43,894 nt of DNA. Origin: a virus. Shown piece by piece: positions 25,859 to 33,914 of the stretch (positions are counted from its first letter, which is position 1; each line of letters begins with the position of its first letter). The stretch lies in the IMG/VR virus record IMGVR_UViG_3300031616_000013, positions 1 through 43,894 of that record; one strand, 5' to 3'. The notes under the pieces are model-generated. The model was given only the letters and a program-made list of their open reading frames with translations, ran no database searches and was not told the DNA's origin. The position numbers were made by a program, and so were the translations under genes.

Positions 25859-27130
25859 TTACTGTACGTCTCCGCTGATGAAGGCTGCCGCACCAGCCGT
25901 GAAGGAGGCGCAGCTCGTCGTGATGACCGCAGTCATCCCGACATTGTAGTGCTTGGTCAAACCACCGCGATTGTTGATCAAGGCCTGGCCGCTGGCTGGC
26001 AATGGAATGCAATCGACCGGCGCAAGGGCGGCTCCCGCGGTCGGGATGGCGGTCAGGTTCAGGATCGCCAGAAATCCGGCCGTAGCTGTCAGGTTGGTCG
26101 CATAGGTGCTGAGGAGCGCGCCCGGGTATGACTTCAATACCAGTCCTGTTCCGCCAGTCGCCCCGGTAGTGACCGGGGTCACAGCCGGCATCTTTCCGCT
26201 GGTGCGCGCGACCGTGACCTGGTTGATCTGCAGCAGCCCGGCCGTGGCCACACCTGCGCCTGCTACAACCAGGAACGACACCGGGACCGCATTGACATCG
26301 AGGCCGATAGAACCTGCTATTGTCTCGGCGACCGGGACCTGAAAGCCGAAAAGGTCCTCTTCGACGGTATAAACGATATTGTCGCCACGCATGTAGATAC
26401 CGACCTTGTGCGATCCGGTATCTCCGACGAAGGTCGCCTGCGGCGTACAATTGCAGCCGAAAGCATAGGACAGTGGCTGGCCGGCGCTCGACGAATTGGT
26501 GATGACCGGCTGATTGCCGCGCCGGATCGAGAGATCCGACACCACAACACGACCACTGGAAGCGTAGGTCACGGCAAGGAGACTGCCAGTGGCGGTGGTC
26601 TCGAAACCAGCCGCATTGACGCCCATGCTGCCACAGGAGGGATTGGCAGGCACCGTGCCGAACCCGAAGAACATGCAGCTTCCGGTCGCGGCGCCGCCAA
26701 GCGTCGGAGTGATATTGACGTTGGTCTGGAAGAACTGATAGCCGGGATTGTCCTCGGTGAACACCTTGATCGACTGCAGCAGGCTCCAGCCGCCGGCGGT
26801 CGTGCCGCCGCTCAGGATCGTGTCCGCCGCGGTATTGCCGGCCGTGACTGCGTTGCCGGTGGTGCCGACAGTCGGAACGCGCCATGTGTTGGTGGTGTTC
26901 AACGTGGTGGTATCGAAGCCCTCGATCAGCTCTGCCGATGAGGCGTTGAACTGGCCAACGGCCTCGCCGCCATTGGTGAAAGGCAGCACCAGGGTCTGGC
27001 CACCGCCCTGCGACAGTGGACTTCTGGGAATGACGGGCTGCGGGAATTGGGCCGATTGCGCCATAACCTGCTCGATCAGCATGGCGCTGAAAGCCGCAGA
27101 GGCCAGCATTTTCGAGAGAAATAGCTTCAT
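25859..27130 (-). CDS. Virion-region protein with Sec signal, 423 aa
   Basis: N-terminus MKLFLSKMLASAAFSAMLIE ending VMA-Q is a signal peptide. The rest is Gly/Thr/Ala-rich and beta-predicted (SGRVVVSDLSIRRGNQPVI, FLVVAGAGVATAGLLQINQV), with six cysteines (CMFFGFG, NPSCGS, CNCTP) that would suit disulfides. It sits in the head-gene run right after two small structural-like genes. A decoration or surface protein is conceivable, but the leader predicts export. Stop abuts the start of the next gene at 25858. Confidence 0.6.
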   Translation of the reverse strand: MKLFLSKMLASAAFSAMLIEQVMAQSAQFPQPVIPRSPLSQGGGQTLVLPFTNGGEAVGQFNASSAELIEGFDTTTLNTTNTWRVPTVGTTGNAVTAGNTAADTILSGGTTAGGWSLLQSIKVFTEDNPGYQFFQTNVNITPTLGGAATGSCMFFGFGTVPANPSCGSMGVNAAGFETTATGSLLAVTYASSGRVVVSDLSIRRGNQPVITNSSSAGQPLSYAFGCNCTPQATFVGDTGSHKVGIYMRGDNIVYTVEEDLFGFQVPVAETIAGSIGLDVNAVPVSFLVVAGAGVATAGLLQINQVTVARTSGKMPAVTPVTTGATGGTGLVLKSYPGALLSTYATNLTATAGFLAILNLTAIPTAGAALAPVDCIPLPASGQALINNRGGLTKHYNVGMTAVITTSCASFTAGAAAFISGDVQ

Positions 27131-27152
27131 GAGGGTACCCCGTTAAAGCCGG

Positions 27153-27371
27153 CTACCCCTTCACGTCGAATCCGGAGCCGGTGACCTGTTGAGGGTTTTC
27201 GAAAAATCGCTCGAACGCCTCCAGCGCCTTCAGACACTCGACCCGCGTCGGGGTCACGCCGTCGAGCACGCGAAATTCGAACTGGTCGGTGGTGGCGGCG
27301 GTTCCGGTCGTATAGTCGGAATACTTCGATCCCTCGATGCCGCGCCTCAGACTGACGAAATGGCTTGCCAT
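27153..27371 (-). CDS. Small head-region protein, 72 aa
   Basis: Short protein with helix LKALEAFERFFEN and strand QFEFRVLDG. Lies 11 bases after the previous late gene. Size and place are like head-completion or decoration accessory proteins, but no family was recognised. Confidence 0.6.
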   Translation of the reverse strand: MASHFVSLRRGIEGSKYSDYTTGTAATTDQFEFRVLDGVTPTRVECLKALEAFERFFENPQQVTGSGFDVKG

Positions 27372-27382
27372 TCAAAGCGCTC

Positions 27383-27595
27383 CTACTTCAGTCCGCCGCT
27401 CATGCAGCGCATTCGCGCCTGTGAGACCATGGTGTCGAAGATGGCGATATTCGTGACCACCGCGCTATCGAACGAGATGGTCATGTCGGCGGCCGCCGCA
27501 GCGCCGCCGACCACCGTATGCACATGCGAGGTCGGATTCGGCCGCCGCACTGCCGCTACGTCAGCCGTGACGTTGATCCAGGTATTCTGCGCCAT
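27383..27595 (-). CDS. Small beta-rich head-region protein, 70 aa
   Basis: MAQNTWINVTADVAAVRRPN followed by HVHTVVGGAAAAADMTISFD is a compact beta-strand pattern. It lies 12 bases after the 185-aa gene. Possibly a capsid decoration protein; unrecognised. Confidence 0.6.
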   Translation of the reverse strand: MAQNTWINVTADVAAVRRPNPTSHVHTVVGGAAAAADMTISFDSAVVTNIAIFDTMVSQARMRCMSGGLK

Positions 27596-27607
27596 GCGAT
27601 GCTTTCC

Positions 27608-28165
27608 TCAGCAGACGTATTCGACTTCGACGGCAAGATCGCCGGCGCTCGCGTTTGCTGTGGTGGTCTTGAGCAGGATGTCGAAGAATCCGCCGGGATC
27701 GGCCGAGAACGCCGTGGTGCCGAGACCGACGAGCACATTCCACAATTCGAGGTTCTGATGCGCCGTGGTGAAGGTGCCGGAGAACGTGATGTCGGAATTC
27801 TTCAGCGCGGTGGTCGATGAGAGCGCGGCGCCGAACAGCTTGTTGTCGGAGCTCGGAATACCAACGACGTTGCCCTGCAGCGCGACCGGGGTACCGTCCG
27901 TCGTGCTGTCGGAATGGGCGATATCGATGTCATACGCTCCGGTCGTCCCGGTTGATGCGGCGGTCAGCAGCACCTGCTTGATCTTGGCATTGGTCGGGAT
28001 GCGGCACATCCGGTAGGTCGAGCCGGCGGTAGCACCCGCGGTCGAGGCGACGTGATCGTTGACGCAGAGCCTGTAGCCCTGCGCGCCCATGCCGGCGTAC
28101 GGCAGGACGACTGCCGAGGCGTCAAAGTTGGTGATCGACGGGGTTTTGAGGGTGTCGGTAGCCAT
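27608..28165 (-). CDS. Putative head decoration/structural protein, 185 aa
   Basis: Directly after the capsid gene (12-base gap). Beta-rich, Thr/Ala/Gly-rich, with strands such as YRMCRIPTNAKIKQVLLTAA and FFDILLKTTTANASAGDLAV. Genes right after the major capsid in podoviruses usually encode decoration or head proteins. No enzymatic motif. Family name unknown to me. Confidence 0.65.
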   Translation of the reverse strand: MATDTLKTPSITNFDASAVVLPYAGMGAQGYRLCVNDHVASTAGATAGSTYRMCRIPTNAKIKQVLLTAASTGTTGAYDIDIAHSDSTTDGTPVALQGNVVGIPSSDNKLFGAALSSTTALKNSDITFSGTFTTAHQNLELWNVLVGLGTTAFSADPGGFFDILLKTTTANASAGDLAVEVEYVC

Positions 28166-28177
28166 GTCTGTCGCTCC

Positions 28178-29098
28178 TTACGGGGTCACGTCGCCGGCGG
28201 CCGAGGTGTCGGCGCAGAGAACCTGCAACAGGCGGCCGGGTTCGAGCCGGGTCGAGCCGGAGGTCATGAGGCTGGCGAGCTGCCAGGGCAGACCAGACAG
28301 ATCGCGGCGCCGTTCGAGATCGTTCTCGACATCCTTCCAGACACCGAGGTAGGCGCCTGATTTGACCAGTGCGATGTTCTGGCGAACGCTCGAGGTCGAG
28401 ATCATGCGCTCCGAGTAGATGATGTTCCAGCCCATGAAGCGGGTGACCTTGCCCTCCTGCAATACTGGCTTGTCTGAGAACTCGGTCGAGACCACCTGCA
28501 CCTGGTTGAGCAGATCGGACTCGCCCTGACTGTTGGTGATCCAGGTCATTTCCTCGTCGTCGACGTCAACCTGAGCCTTGCGCATGATGCGCTTGGCCTC
28601 GATCATCTTCGCCACCGTCAGCCCGGAGGCCGCGGTCGAGGCAAAGGTCGAGGCGATCGACCAGTTCGTGGTCGAGAAGGATTCGGTGGTGGTGCCGACG
28701 CCGGTGGAGTCGCCGATGGTGGCGGTCGCGAAGGCCGCGGCGATGATGCGGTCATCCCATTCGCGGGCGACGGCGGCCATGGCGACATCGGAGTAGCGGC
28801 TGGTGGGATCCGTCAGCAGGCGCAGCTTGTCGAAGGTATCGATGAGCTGATAGGCCTCCTTGTCGACCGGGAGAACCCAGCGACGGGTGAAGTCGGTGTT
28901 CTGCGGCTGGTTCGGCGTATAGCGGCCCGCCGGGGCACGCATCTGGATCGAGCCGATATAATCGATCGGGCTCGCCTGCTTGCCGACATGGTAGCCTTCC
29001 ATGACGCGGCCGCGAAGCTTCGACTGCTTCTGCTGCAGCTTCAGCATCAGGATGGTCGAGAAGGTCTCAACGGCAAGTTTCGGCAGGTTCTCTGACAT
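28178..29098 (-). CDS. Major capsid protein, 306 aa
   Basis: Order scaffold - two small genes - this gene, and size, fit the HK97-fold major capsid protein. Conserved features: VAMAAVAREWDDRIIAAAFA in the P/A-domain region, a Thr/Ser-rich loop (GVGTTTESFSTTNWS), and MTWITNSQGESDLLNQVQVV near 180-205. It starts after a 190-base leader with GC-rich repeats and element copy 4, the longest late leader in the window, suggesting separate high expression. Confidence 0.82.
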   Translation of the reverse strand: MSENLPKLAVETFSTILMLKLQQKQSKLRGRVMEGYHVGKQASPIDYIGSIQMRAPAGRYTPNQPQNTDFTRRWVLPVDKEAYQLIDTFDKLRLLTDPTSRYSDVAMAAVAREWDDRIIAAAFATATIGDSTGVGTTTESFSTTNWSIASTFASTAASGLTVAKMIEAKRIMRKAQVDVDDEEMTWITNSQGESDLLNQVQVVSTEFSDKPVLQEGKVTRFMGWNIIYSERMISTSSVRQNIALVKSGAYLGVWKDVENDLERRRDLSGLPWQLASLMTSGSTRLEPGRLLQVLCADTSAAGDVTP

Positions 29099-29140
29099 GG
29101 CTATCCGCCCGTGGTTTCAAGGTCCGAATGCTGTTCGCAT

Positions 29141-29240
29141 CGGCCTTGTCCGTCGCGGGGGCCGTCAAAGTCCTCTGTTTGGAAACCTTGTCCCTCTCGG
29201 GGGGTCCACACCCGATCCGGCCTTATCCTTGCGGGGGCGG
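29141..29240 (-). promoter_or_regulatory. Capsid 5' leader with three related CCTTGTCC...GGGGG units
   Basis: Plus-strand units at 29144-29163, 29186-29207 and 29221-29240 share CCTT[GA]TCC, 3-5 bases, then CGGGGG; the transcript (leftward) reads CCCCCG...GGACAAGG three times. They fill the non-coding 29099-29288 between the DUF6496-like and capsid genes. They could form alternative C-tract/G-tract pairs in the mRNA. Function unknown. Confidence 0.5.
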
Positions 29241-29288
29241 AACTCTCAGGTCGCGGGCGGGAAGATGCGCCGGGAGATCTGTTTCTTT

Positions 29289-29298
29289 CAACACACCG
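29289..29298 (-). promoter_or_regulatory. Late-junction element CGGTGTGTTG, copy 4
   Basis: Follows the TGA stop of the DUF6496-like gene directly and points into the capsid leader. TTG lies 193 bases before the capsid ATG. Flank TGACGGTGTGTTGAAAG; the CCGG downstream extension is missing. Confidence 0.65.
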
Positions 29299-29472
29299 TC
29301 ATTTCTTCTTCATCGCCTTGGCGCCTTCCTTGTAGCGCCCGCCATGCTTCTGCTCGTTGCGCTTCTCGCTCAGCATGATGGCGACCGCCTGCTTCTGGCT
29401 GGTCACCTTGTCGCCGCTGGAAGACTTCAGCTTGCCGGTCTTCCACTTGTTCATCACCTGACTGGACGGCAT
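29299..29472 (-). CDS. DUF6496-like small basic protein, 57 aa
   Basis: Short frame from ATG 29472. MPSSQVMNKWKTGKLKSSSG then VTSQKQAVAIMLSEKRNEQK is the DUF6496 pattern (short proteins with a QA[VI]AI-x-LSE helix and Lys-rich tail). They are common in phages and bacteria and have no established function. Lies one base after the Cys-rich gene and upstream of the capsid. Confidence 0.7.
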   Translation of the reverse strand: MPSSQVMNKWKTGKLKSSSGDKVTSQKQAVAIMLSEKRNEQKHGGRYKEGAKAMKKK

Positions 29473-29473
29473 G

Positions 29474-29794
29474 TCAGCCTCCCGTGAGATCGACCATCTG
29501 ATGCTTGATCAGCTTGCGGGCTTTCAGGCGGTTCTTCATGGTGATGGGGCCGCAGCCGGAATCCGCCGTCTTGTAGGGGTGCTTGCAGATCTCGACCGTC
29601 GAGATCACGCAGCACTCCGGCGTGCAGCCGCTGCAGCACGACGTCGCAGAGATGCCGGCGAACTCGCCGTCCTTGACCGGAGCATCCTTGGACTGCGGCT
29701 CGGCCTTGGCGCGCACCACGCGCTTTTTCTTGTTCGGCCCGCGGCGCTTCGGCGCCGGCGCAATGATGGTGTTCTCGGTGAGAGATTCGTTCAT
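29474..29794 (-). CDS. Cys-rich basic protein, 106 aa
   Basis: N-terminal 40 residues are Lys/Arg/Pro-rich (APKRRGPNKKKRVVRAKAEP). Then TSCCSGCTPECCVISTVEIC and SGCGP give eight cysteines in about 35 residues, likely a multi-zinc or disulfide cluster. Overlaps the scaffold gene by four bases. Family not recognised. Confidence 0.6.
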   Translation of the reverse strand: MNESLTENTIIAPAPKRRGPNKKKRVVRAKAEPQSKDAPVKDGEFAGISATSCCSGCTPECCVISTVEICKHPYKTADSGCGPITMKNRLKARKLIKHQMVDLTGG

Positions 29795-30633
29795 GCGGCG
29801 CTCCCGTAAAGCAATTGCATCAGATTATCCATCTCGGCCTTCTCCTTCGGCATGCCCTTCAGATACCGCGCGGTCCATTCCGGGTCCGCCTGCAGCTCGG
29901 TGATACGCGCCTTGGCGCCGTTCATCGTCACCGGGTTGCCGCCATGACCTGACTCGACGAATGTATCCTCGGTGGTGCCAGAGCCGATCTTGCGCCAGAA
30001 TTCCATGGTGGCCTTGTAGCCGATGGCGTCCTCCATCGAGGCAATGACCTTGGCCGCCTCGTCGTCGCTGCCGACGGCGCGGCGCGCGCCCTGCATCGCG
30101 GTCAGGCGATTGAATTCAGCGTTGTTGCCCCACTCGCGCGCCAGATCAGTGCGCTGGCTCTGCCGGGTCGCCGCCCTGGCATCGGCCTCGGCCTTGTCAG
30201 CCGCATCCATGAAGCCAACGACCTCCTTGACGACGCCGGGCGCGGCATCCTTGGGCGTGCCGGCCTTGAGGAGCGCGTTGCGCATGCGGTCGGTGAAGGC
30301 CTGATCGAGCTCCGAGCCGTCGGCGAACTTGACGCCGGTGAAATCGTATTCCTTGGCTTCCTTCGGTGCGCCGAGGCGCTGGCGGACGGTAGCCCATCCG
30401 GCCTCGTCGGTCGCGTCCTTCGGCAGCCGCAACAGTTGATCGGCCGGGACGCCCAGGAACTGCTGTGCGCTGCGATGGGCCTTGGCGGCCTCGATCGCGC
30501 CGATGACCGGGTCCTTGTCCCAGCCCTTGTTCTGCAGCCAGCCGATGGTGTCGGCGTCGGCCTTACCCTCATACCAGGGTGCGGCCGGTGGCGTGACAAC
30601 CGGCGGGACGGTGGTAACGGTCGTGTCAGACAT
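29791..30633 (-). CDS. Scaffolding protein, 280 aa
   Basis: Highly charged and helical, Pro-rich at the start (TTVPPVVTPPAAPWYEG), with GWLQNKGWDKDPVIGAIEAA near 30 and a Lys-rich C-terminal helix. Phage scaffolds with a W[YL]..K....D..........KG[WF] opening lie directly before the capsid gene, as here. It would guide procapsid assembly and leave or be cut. Confidence comes from composition, motif and order. Confidence 0.75.
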   Translation of the reverse strand: MSDTTVTTVPPVVTPPAAPWYEGKADADTIGWLQNKGWDKDPVIGAIEAAKAHRSAQQFLGVPADQLLRLPKDATDEAGWATVRQRLGAPKEAKEYDFTGVKFADGSELDQAFTDRMRNALLKAGTPKDAAPGVVKEVVGFMDAADKAEADARAATRQSQRTDLAREWGNNAEFNRLTAMQGARRAVGSDDEAAKVIASMEDAIGYKATMEFWRKIGSGTTEDTFVESGHGGNPVTMNGAKARITELQADPEWTARYLKGMPKEKAEMDNLMQLLYGSAA

Positions 30634-30874
30634 TCAATTCTCCTGCGATATTGCGACCGATATAGAGCGCGTAGAGCTGGTCATCGGTCAGGTTGCTCAT
30701 GTTCACGATGCGGAGGAAGGCGCGGCGCTTGCCTTCGTCGAGTTCGCCGTCGGCGTCCTTCCGGAAGCAGCAGAACTTCATCATATCGTTCATCACGATC
30801 TGGCCGGACTCGGACGAAAACACGATCCGGTAGGCGCGCTGTAGCTCATCGAGCTTGTCTGTCGCATCACTCAT
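30626..30874 (-). CDS. Bbp19-like protein, 82 aa
   Basis: A helical protein with YRIVFSSESGQIVMNDMMKF, then EGKRRAFLRIVNM-type helix (here DEGKRRAFLRIVNM), the pattern of Bbp19 family proteins found between portal and scaffold genes. Function of the family is unknown. Overlaps the scaffold start by eight bases. Confidence 0.7.
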   Translation of the reverse strand: MSDATDKLDELQRAYRIVFSSESGQIVMNDMMKFCCFRKDADGELDEGKRRAFLRIVNMSNLTDDQLYALYIGRNIAGELNV

Positions 30875-31055
30875 GTCTAGGGACCGATTGGTCTATTGAT
30901 GCCAAAGTGCAGTCGCGGCAGGCAAAAATACCATGGATAACAAGCGCCGAGTCTGCTCCTTGGATACCAGAATACCCCGATGTGCCACCGGAATATTCGT
31001 GGTGCGAATCTTCCATCATGGCAATCGATTGGACCCCAACCAATCCAAAATCCAT
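30867..31055 (-). CDS. Possible small protein between portal and Bbp19 genes, 62 aa
   Basis: Frame from ATG 31055 to a stop that overlaps the Bbp19 start by eight bases (ATGAGTGA). The product has EYSGGTSGYSGIQG and a CRDC pair. Codon third positions are less GC-rich than in neighbours and the stretch 30875-31132 is full of short inverted repeats such as TGGAATTCCA. It may be a recent insertion or non-coding. Weakly supported. Confidence 0.35.
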   Translation of the reverse strand: MDFGLVGVQSIAMMEDSHHEYSGGTSGYSGIQGADSALVIHGIFACRDCTLASIDQSVPRHE

Positions 31056-31132
31056 TTGGAATTCCAGAGATGTCTGGCCTGCGCGGTCCCTGAAAAACCA
31101 GCATCATACGGCTCCGCGCTCTTTCGACAAAC

Positions 31133-32869
31133 TCATGCCGCTGGCCTCTGCATGGGACCGCCGATGCCCTGGGTGCCAAGGCCGGGCTGATTCTTGTTCA
31201 CCACGCTCTGCGCCTTCATCATCGCGGCCTGGGCCGGCATGGCCTGGATCTGGGCCTGCTGCTGGGCGGCCCTGGCGCGGTTCTGGCGCTTGACCGCGAT
31301 CTTGCGGTCGTCAGCCATCCAGTGCTCGGGCACATTCTGGATCGCGGCGATCTCCGGCAGCGCGACGTCGAAATCGAATGGATCGAGATAGCTCTGGTCC
31401 TGCGTGATGTTGGCTATTTCCTTGGCCGTCTCCACGGTGCGGATGAAGCCGGCGGCCTCCTGGGCGCGCTGGCTGAGCGCGAGCGGCGAGGTGTAGACCA
31501 CCTGATATTCGCCCTCGGCCTCCCTGAGCAGCGCCGGCATCGGCGGCAACACCCCGATCGCGTTGAGCACGTCGAGCTCGCGCTCGATGATCGGGCCCAG
31601 ATATTCGGTCTCCTGCCGGCCCAGGGTCGGCGCCACCAGGATGCCCTTCTCGTTGACCAGCTCGATGACCTGGGTCGCGGTCATGTTCGGATGCTCGGAC
31701 AACACCTTGAACAGCGTCACCAGGAACATGTCGTCGATGATGCCGCGCTCCTCGGCCATCATCTCCTTGGCCACCTGGATCTGACCGGTGGGCAGAATCT
31801 TGACCAGCTCGCGACCTTGCGAATCCACGCCGCCCTTGTTCAGCGCGCCGGGCCGCAGGTTGAAATCGATGATGCCATCATCCGGGGTCAGCAGCACCGG
31901 ATCGGCGGCGCGGTGGCCCTGCTTCAAAAACATGGTTTTCTGCGCGTTCAGGGTCTTCAGCGCCGGCAGCACCATCTGCGCCGGACCGCGGCCGTACCAC
32001 TCGCGCGGGGCCTGGTCGTAGCGCGAGGGTGCATAGGGGAAGGTGCGATAGCCCTTCTCATCCTGCATCAGGCATTGCCCCTCGATGCAGACATAATGCG
32101 AGGAGAACGGCAGTCCCCTGGCGTCGAGCCGCGAACGGTCGTAATCCCTGCGCGGCTTGACGCAGTGCAGGAAGTTGAACGGCATCTGGCTGTTCTTGTC
32201 GAGCGCCGCCAGCACCTGCACCGGGAGCCGGTCGCGACCCCATTTCTGCATGGCCTGGTGGGCGTTCAGCCGGAACCAGCGGATCATGCGATCGACGATT
32301 CCCTGGTGATTCTCGCCGAAGAAGGTCTCACCCAGCGGCACGCTCTTGTAGCGCACGCCCTTGAAGCCGTGATAATCGCGGCCGTCGAAGGCGTCGATGA
32401 ACATGGTGGCGTTGCCGAAGGCGCCGAGCGAGCGGAAATTGGCGTTGTTCTGGCCGCGGAAGTTCGCCAGCGGATTGCGGCGGTACTTGAACAGGAGCCG
32501 CGTGATAGTGTCGAAGTAGAGCCGGACGTCCCGGTTCTTCATGACATATTCGTTCGAGGCCTCCAGCGCGTGCCACTTCGAATTGGCCGGCGTCAGCAGC
32601 GAATCGGCAATCGCCGCGAAGCGGTGCAGCGCCAGCATCCCGGTCGCATCGACCTGCTGGTAGGTCTTCTTCTGGCCCGGCCAGTTGTAGGATCCATAGA
32701 AAAAGGTATTGCGATGCTCGGGCCAGACCAGCTGCGAGGTCTCCTCCCACTGGCCCGCGTGCACGTTGCGCCAGATCGTGTACTCGGTGAACTCGCGCAT
32801 GATCTCGCCGACGGTGTCCTGCTCCTCGGAGGAGATGATGCGGAATTTTAAGTTCACGGGCGCGTTCAT
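31133..32869 (-). CDS. Portal, T7-type head-tail connector, 578 aa
   Basis: ATG at 32869 overlaps the previous stop; the 13-residue longer frame is rejected. Typical head-tail connector phrases: YGSYNWPGQKK, LLTPANSKWHALEA near 75, then YGRGPAQMVLPALKTLNAQK and GHRAADPVLLTPDDG in the 300-340 region, and a Gln/Ala-rich C-terminus (RARAAQQQAQIQAMPAQAAM). The dodecameric portal is the DNA gate of the head and marks a podovirus. The long antisense frames over it are shadows. Confidence 0.88.
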   Translation of the reverse strand: MNAPVNLKFRIISSEEQDTVGEIMREFTEYTIWRNVHAGQWEETSQLVWPEHRNTFFYGSYNWPGQKKTYQQVDATGMLALHRFAAIADSLLTPANSKWHALEASNEYVMKNRDVRLYFDTITRLLFKYRRNPLANFRGQNNANFRSLGAFGNATMFIDAFDGRDYHGFKGVRYKSVPLGETFFGENHQGIVDRMIRWFRLNAHQAMQKWGRDRLPVQVLAALDKNSQMPFNFLHCVKPRRDYDRSRLDARGLPFSSHYVCIEGQCLMQDEKGYRTFPYAPSRYDQAPREWYGRGPAQMVLPALKTLNAQKTMFLKQGHRAADPVLLTPDDGIIDFNLRPGALNKGGVDSQGRELVKILPTGQIQVAKEMMAEERGIIDDMFLVTLFKVLSEHPNMTATQVIELVNEKGILVAPTLGRQETEYLGPIIERELDVLNAIGVLPPMPALLREAEGEYQVVYTSPLALSQRAQEAAGFIRTVETAKEIANITQDQSYLDPFDFDVALPEIAAIQNVPEHWMADDRKIAVKRQNRARAAQQQAQIQAMPAQAAMMKAQSVVNKNQPGLGTQGIGGPMQRPAA

Positions 32870-33336
32870 CAGTGCAGCGTCAGCCTCCGTGCGTCGGGGT
32901 CCCGGCAATCCATGGTCGGATCAAGGCGCTGGTCGGCCTTGACCCAGCGATGCACGCAGGCGAAAAGCTCGAGGCGGTCGGCATCTGATAGTTTCAGCCG
33001 ATCGGCCAGCTTGCGGAAGATGTCCTGCATCTGCGTGCTGCTCGAGAATATCACGGCGTTCTTCAGCCGTGCGCCGTCCGGCATGATCAGGTCGGCGACG
33101 ACGTGGCCGCGCTTGTTGATCTTCGGGTTCGAGCAATAGAACGGCGGCTCGATATGCCAGTCGCCTAAGATGGCGGCGAGCAGGAACGGCAGCGCGTCCT
33201 CATAGGAATCAGCCAGCAGCGAGAGCAGCGCGCATTTAAGCTGGATCGAGACCAGGTTGGCCAGCGCCAGAGCGCGGCCCTGCCAGCTCTCCCGCAATTC
33301 CTCGCCTGACATCTTGACGTTGATCTGGCTATCCAC
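32869..33336 (-). CDS. Hypothetical head-region protein, 155 aa
   Basis: Placed directly before the portal with a one-base overlap (TGATG). Helical N-terminus (ALALANLVSIQLKCALLSLLAD), then PPFYCSNPKINKRGHVVADL and QDIFRKLADRLKLSDADRLEL. Such small proteins between terminase and portal in alphaproteobacterial podophages are uncharacterised. Confidence 0.65.
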   Translation of the reverse strand: MDSQINVKMSGEELRESWQGRALALANLVSIQLKCALLSLLADSYEDALPFLLAAILGDWHIEPPFYCSNPKINKRGHVVADLIMPDGARLKNAVIFSSSTQMQDIFRKLADRLKLSDADRLELFACVHRWVKADQRLDPTMDCRDPDARRLTLH

Positions 33337-33523
33337 TGAAGCCCCCGCCGAGCAGCATCTGCGCCGCCGGCGACTGCATCGCGCTCATGCCGAGCCGCTT
33401 CTTGCGCTTTTCTTCCTCGGTCTGGTCGGCGACCTGCTGCGGCAGCTGGTTGCCGAGCCCGAGATCCATCGCGGCCATGCCGGTCAGGTTCTTGCCGCCG
33501 AAATAGCTATTCGGTGCCGCCAT
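33329..33523 (-). CDS. Hypothetical head-region protein, 64 aa
   Basis: Starts at 33523, overlapping the upstream gene by 17 bases and the downstream gene by eight. Charged helix QTEEEKRKKRLG flanked by Gly/Met/Ala-rich ends, a small-adaptor-like composition. Not recognised. Confidence 0.6.
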   Translation of the reverse strand: MAAPNSYFGGKNLTGMAAMDLGLGNQLPQQVADQTEEEKRKKRLGMSAMQSPAAQMLLGGGFSG

Positions 33524-33806
33524 GATTTTCCGGTCCTGGTTTGCCGAGAGCGGCGAATGCGTCCTCCAGCCTGGTAATACGGTCAGAGAGCGCCTTGTGC
33601 TCGGCGGCGTTGGTATCTTCCGCGTCGGCGGCCGCTGCCGCCATCTCGGCCGAGGTCGGCAGGCCGAGCTCGACGCGCATCGCGTCGGCCGCCTCCTCGC
33701 CCCTGGTCTGCGCGATGTAGTGTAGGTGGTTCACGACCTGCTGCTGCTCCGGAAGCGCGCCGTGGCCGTCCTCGATCTCCATTCCGGTCACGGGATGCTT
33801 GTCCAT
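33507..33806 (-). CDS. Coiled-coil head-region protein, 99 aa
   Basis: ATG 33806 with GGAGCCCG before it; the longer frame from 33902 lacks a site. C-terminal heptads (EHKALSDRITRLEDAFAALG) predict a coiled coil. Probably an assembly accessory between terminase and portal genes. An 88-base leader separates it from element copy 5. Confidence 0.65.
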   Translation of the reverse strand: MDKHPVTGMEIEDGHGALPEQQQVVNHLHYIAQTRGEEAADAMRVELGLPTSAEMAAAAADAEDTNAAEHKALSDRITRLEDAFAALGKPGPENHGGTE

Positions 33807-33894
33807 ATCGGGCTCCAAAAATGGGGCATTGGCGCCCCTTCGAGTCTGTCTGGGAGGATGTTGCCGCAAGATGGGGAGGAACCGCATGAAGCGG

Positions 33895-33904
33895 CAACAC
33901 ACCG
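33895..33904 (-). promoter_or_regulatory. Late-junction element CGGTGTGTTG, copy 5
   Basis: Ten bases beyond the terminase stop, pointing into the 99-aa gene; TTG is 91 bases before that ATG. Flank GAACGGTGTGTTGCCGC retains the CCG extension. Confidence 0.65.
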
Positions 33905-33914
33905 TTCTTCGCCG

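Noticed and set aside
31322-32851. 509-codon plus-strand open frame
   Set aside because: Antisense to the well-supported portal gene; long antisense frames arise from GC-rich codon use. No family motif in its translation.
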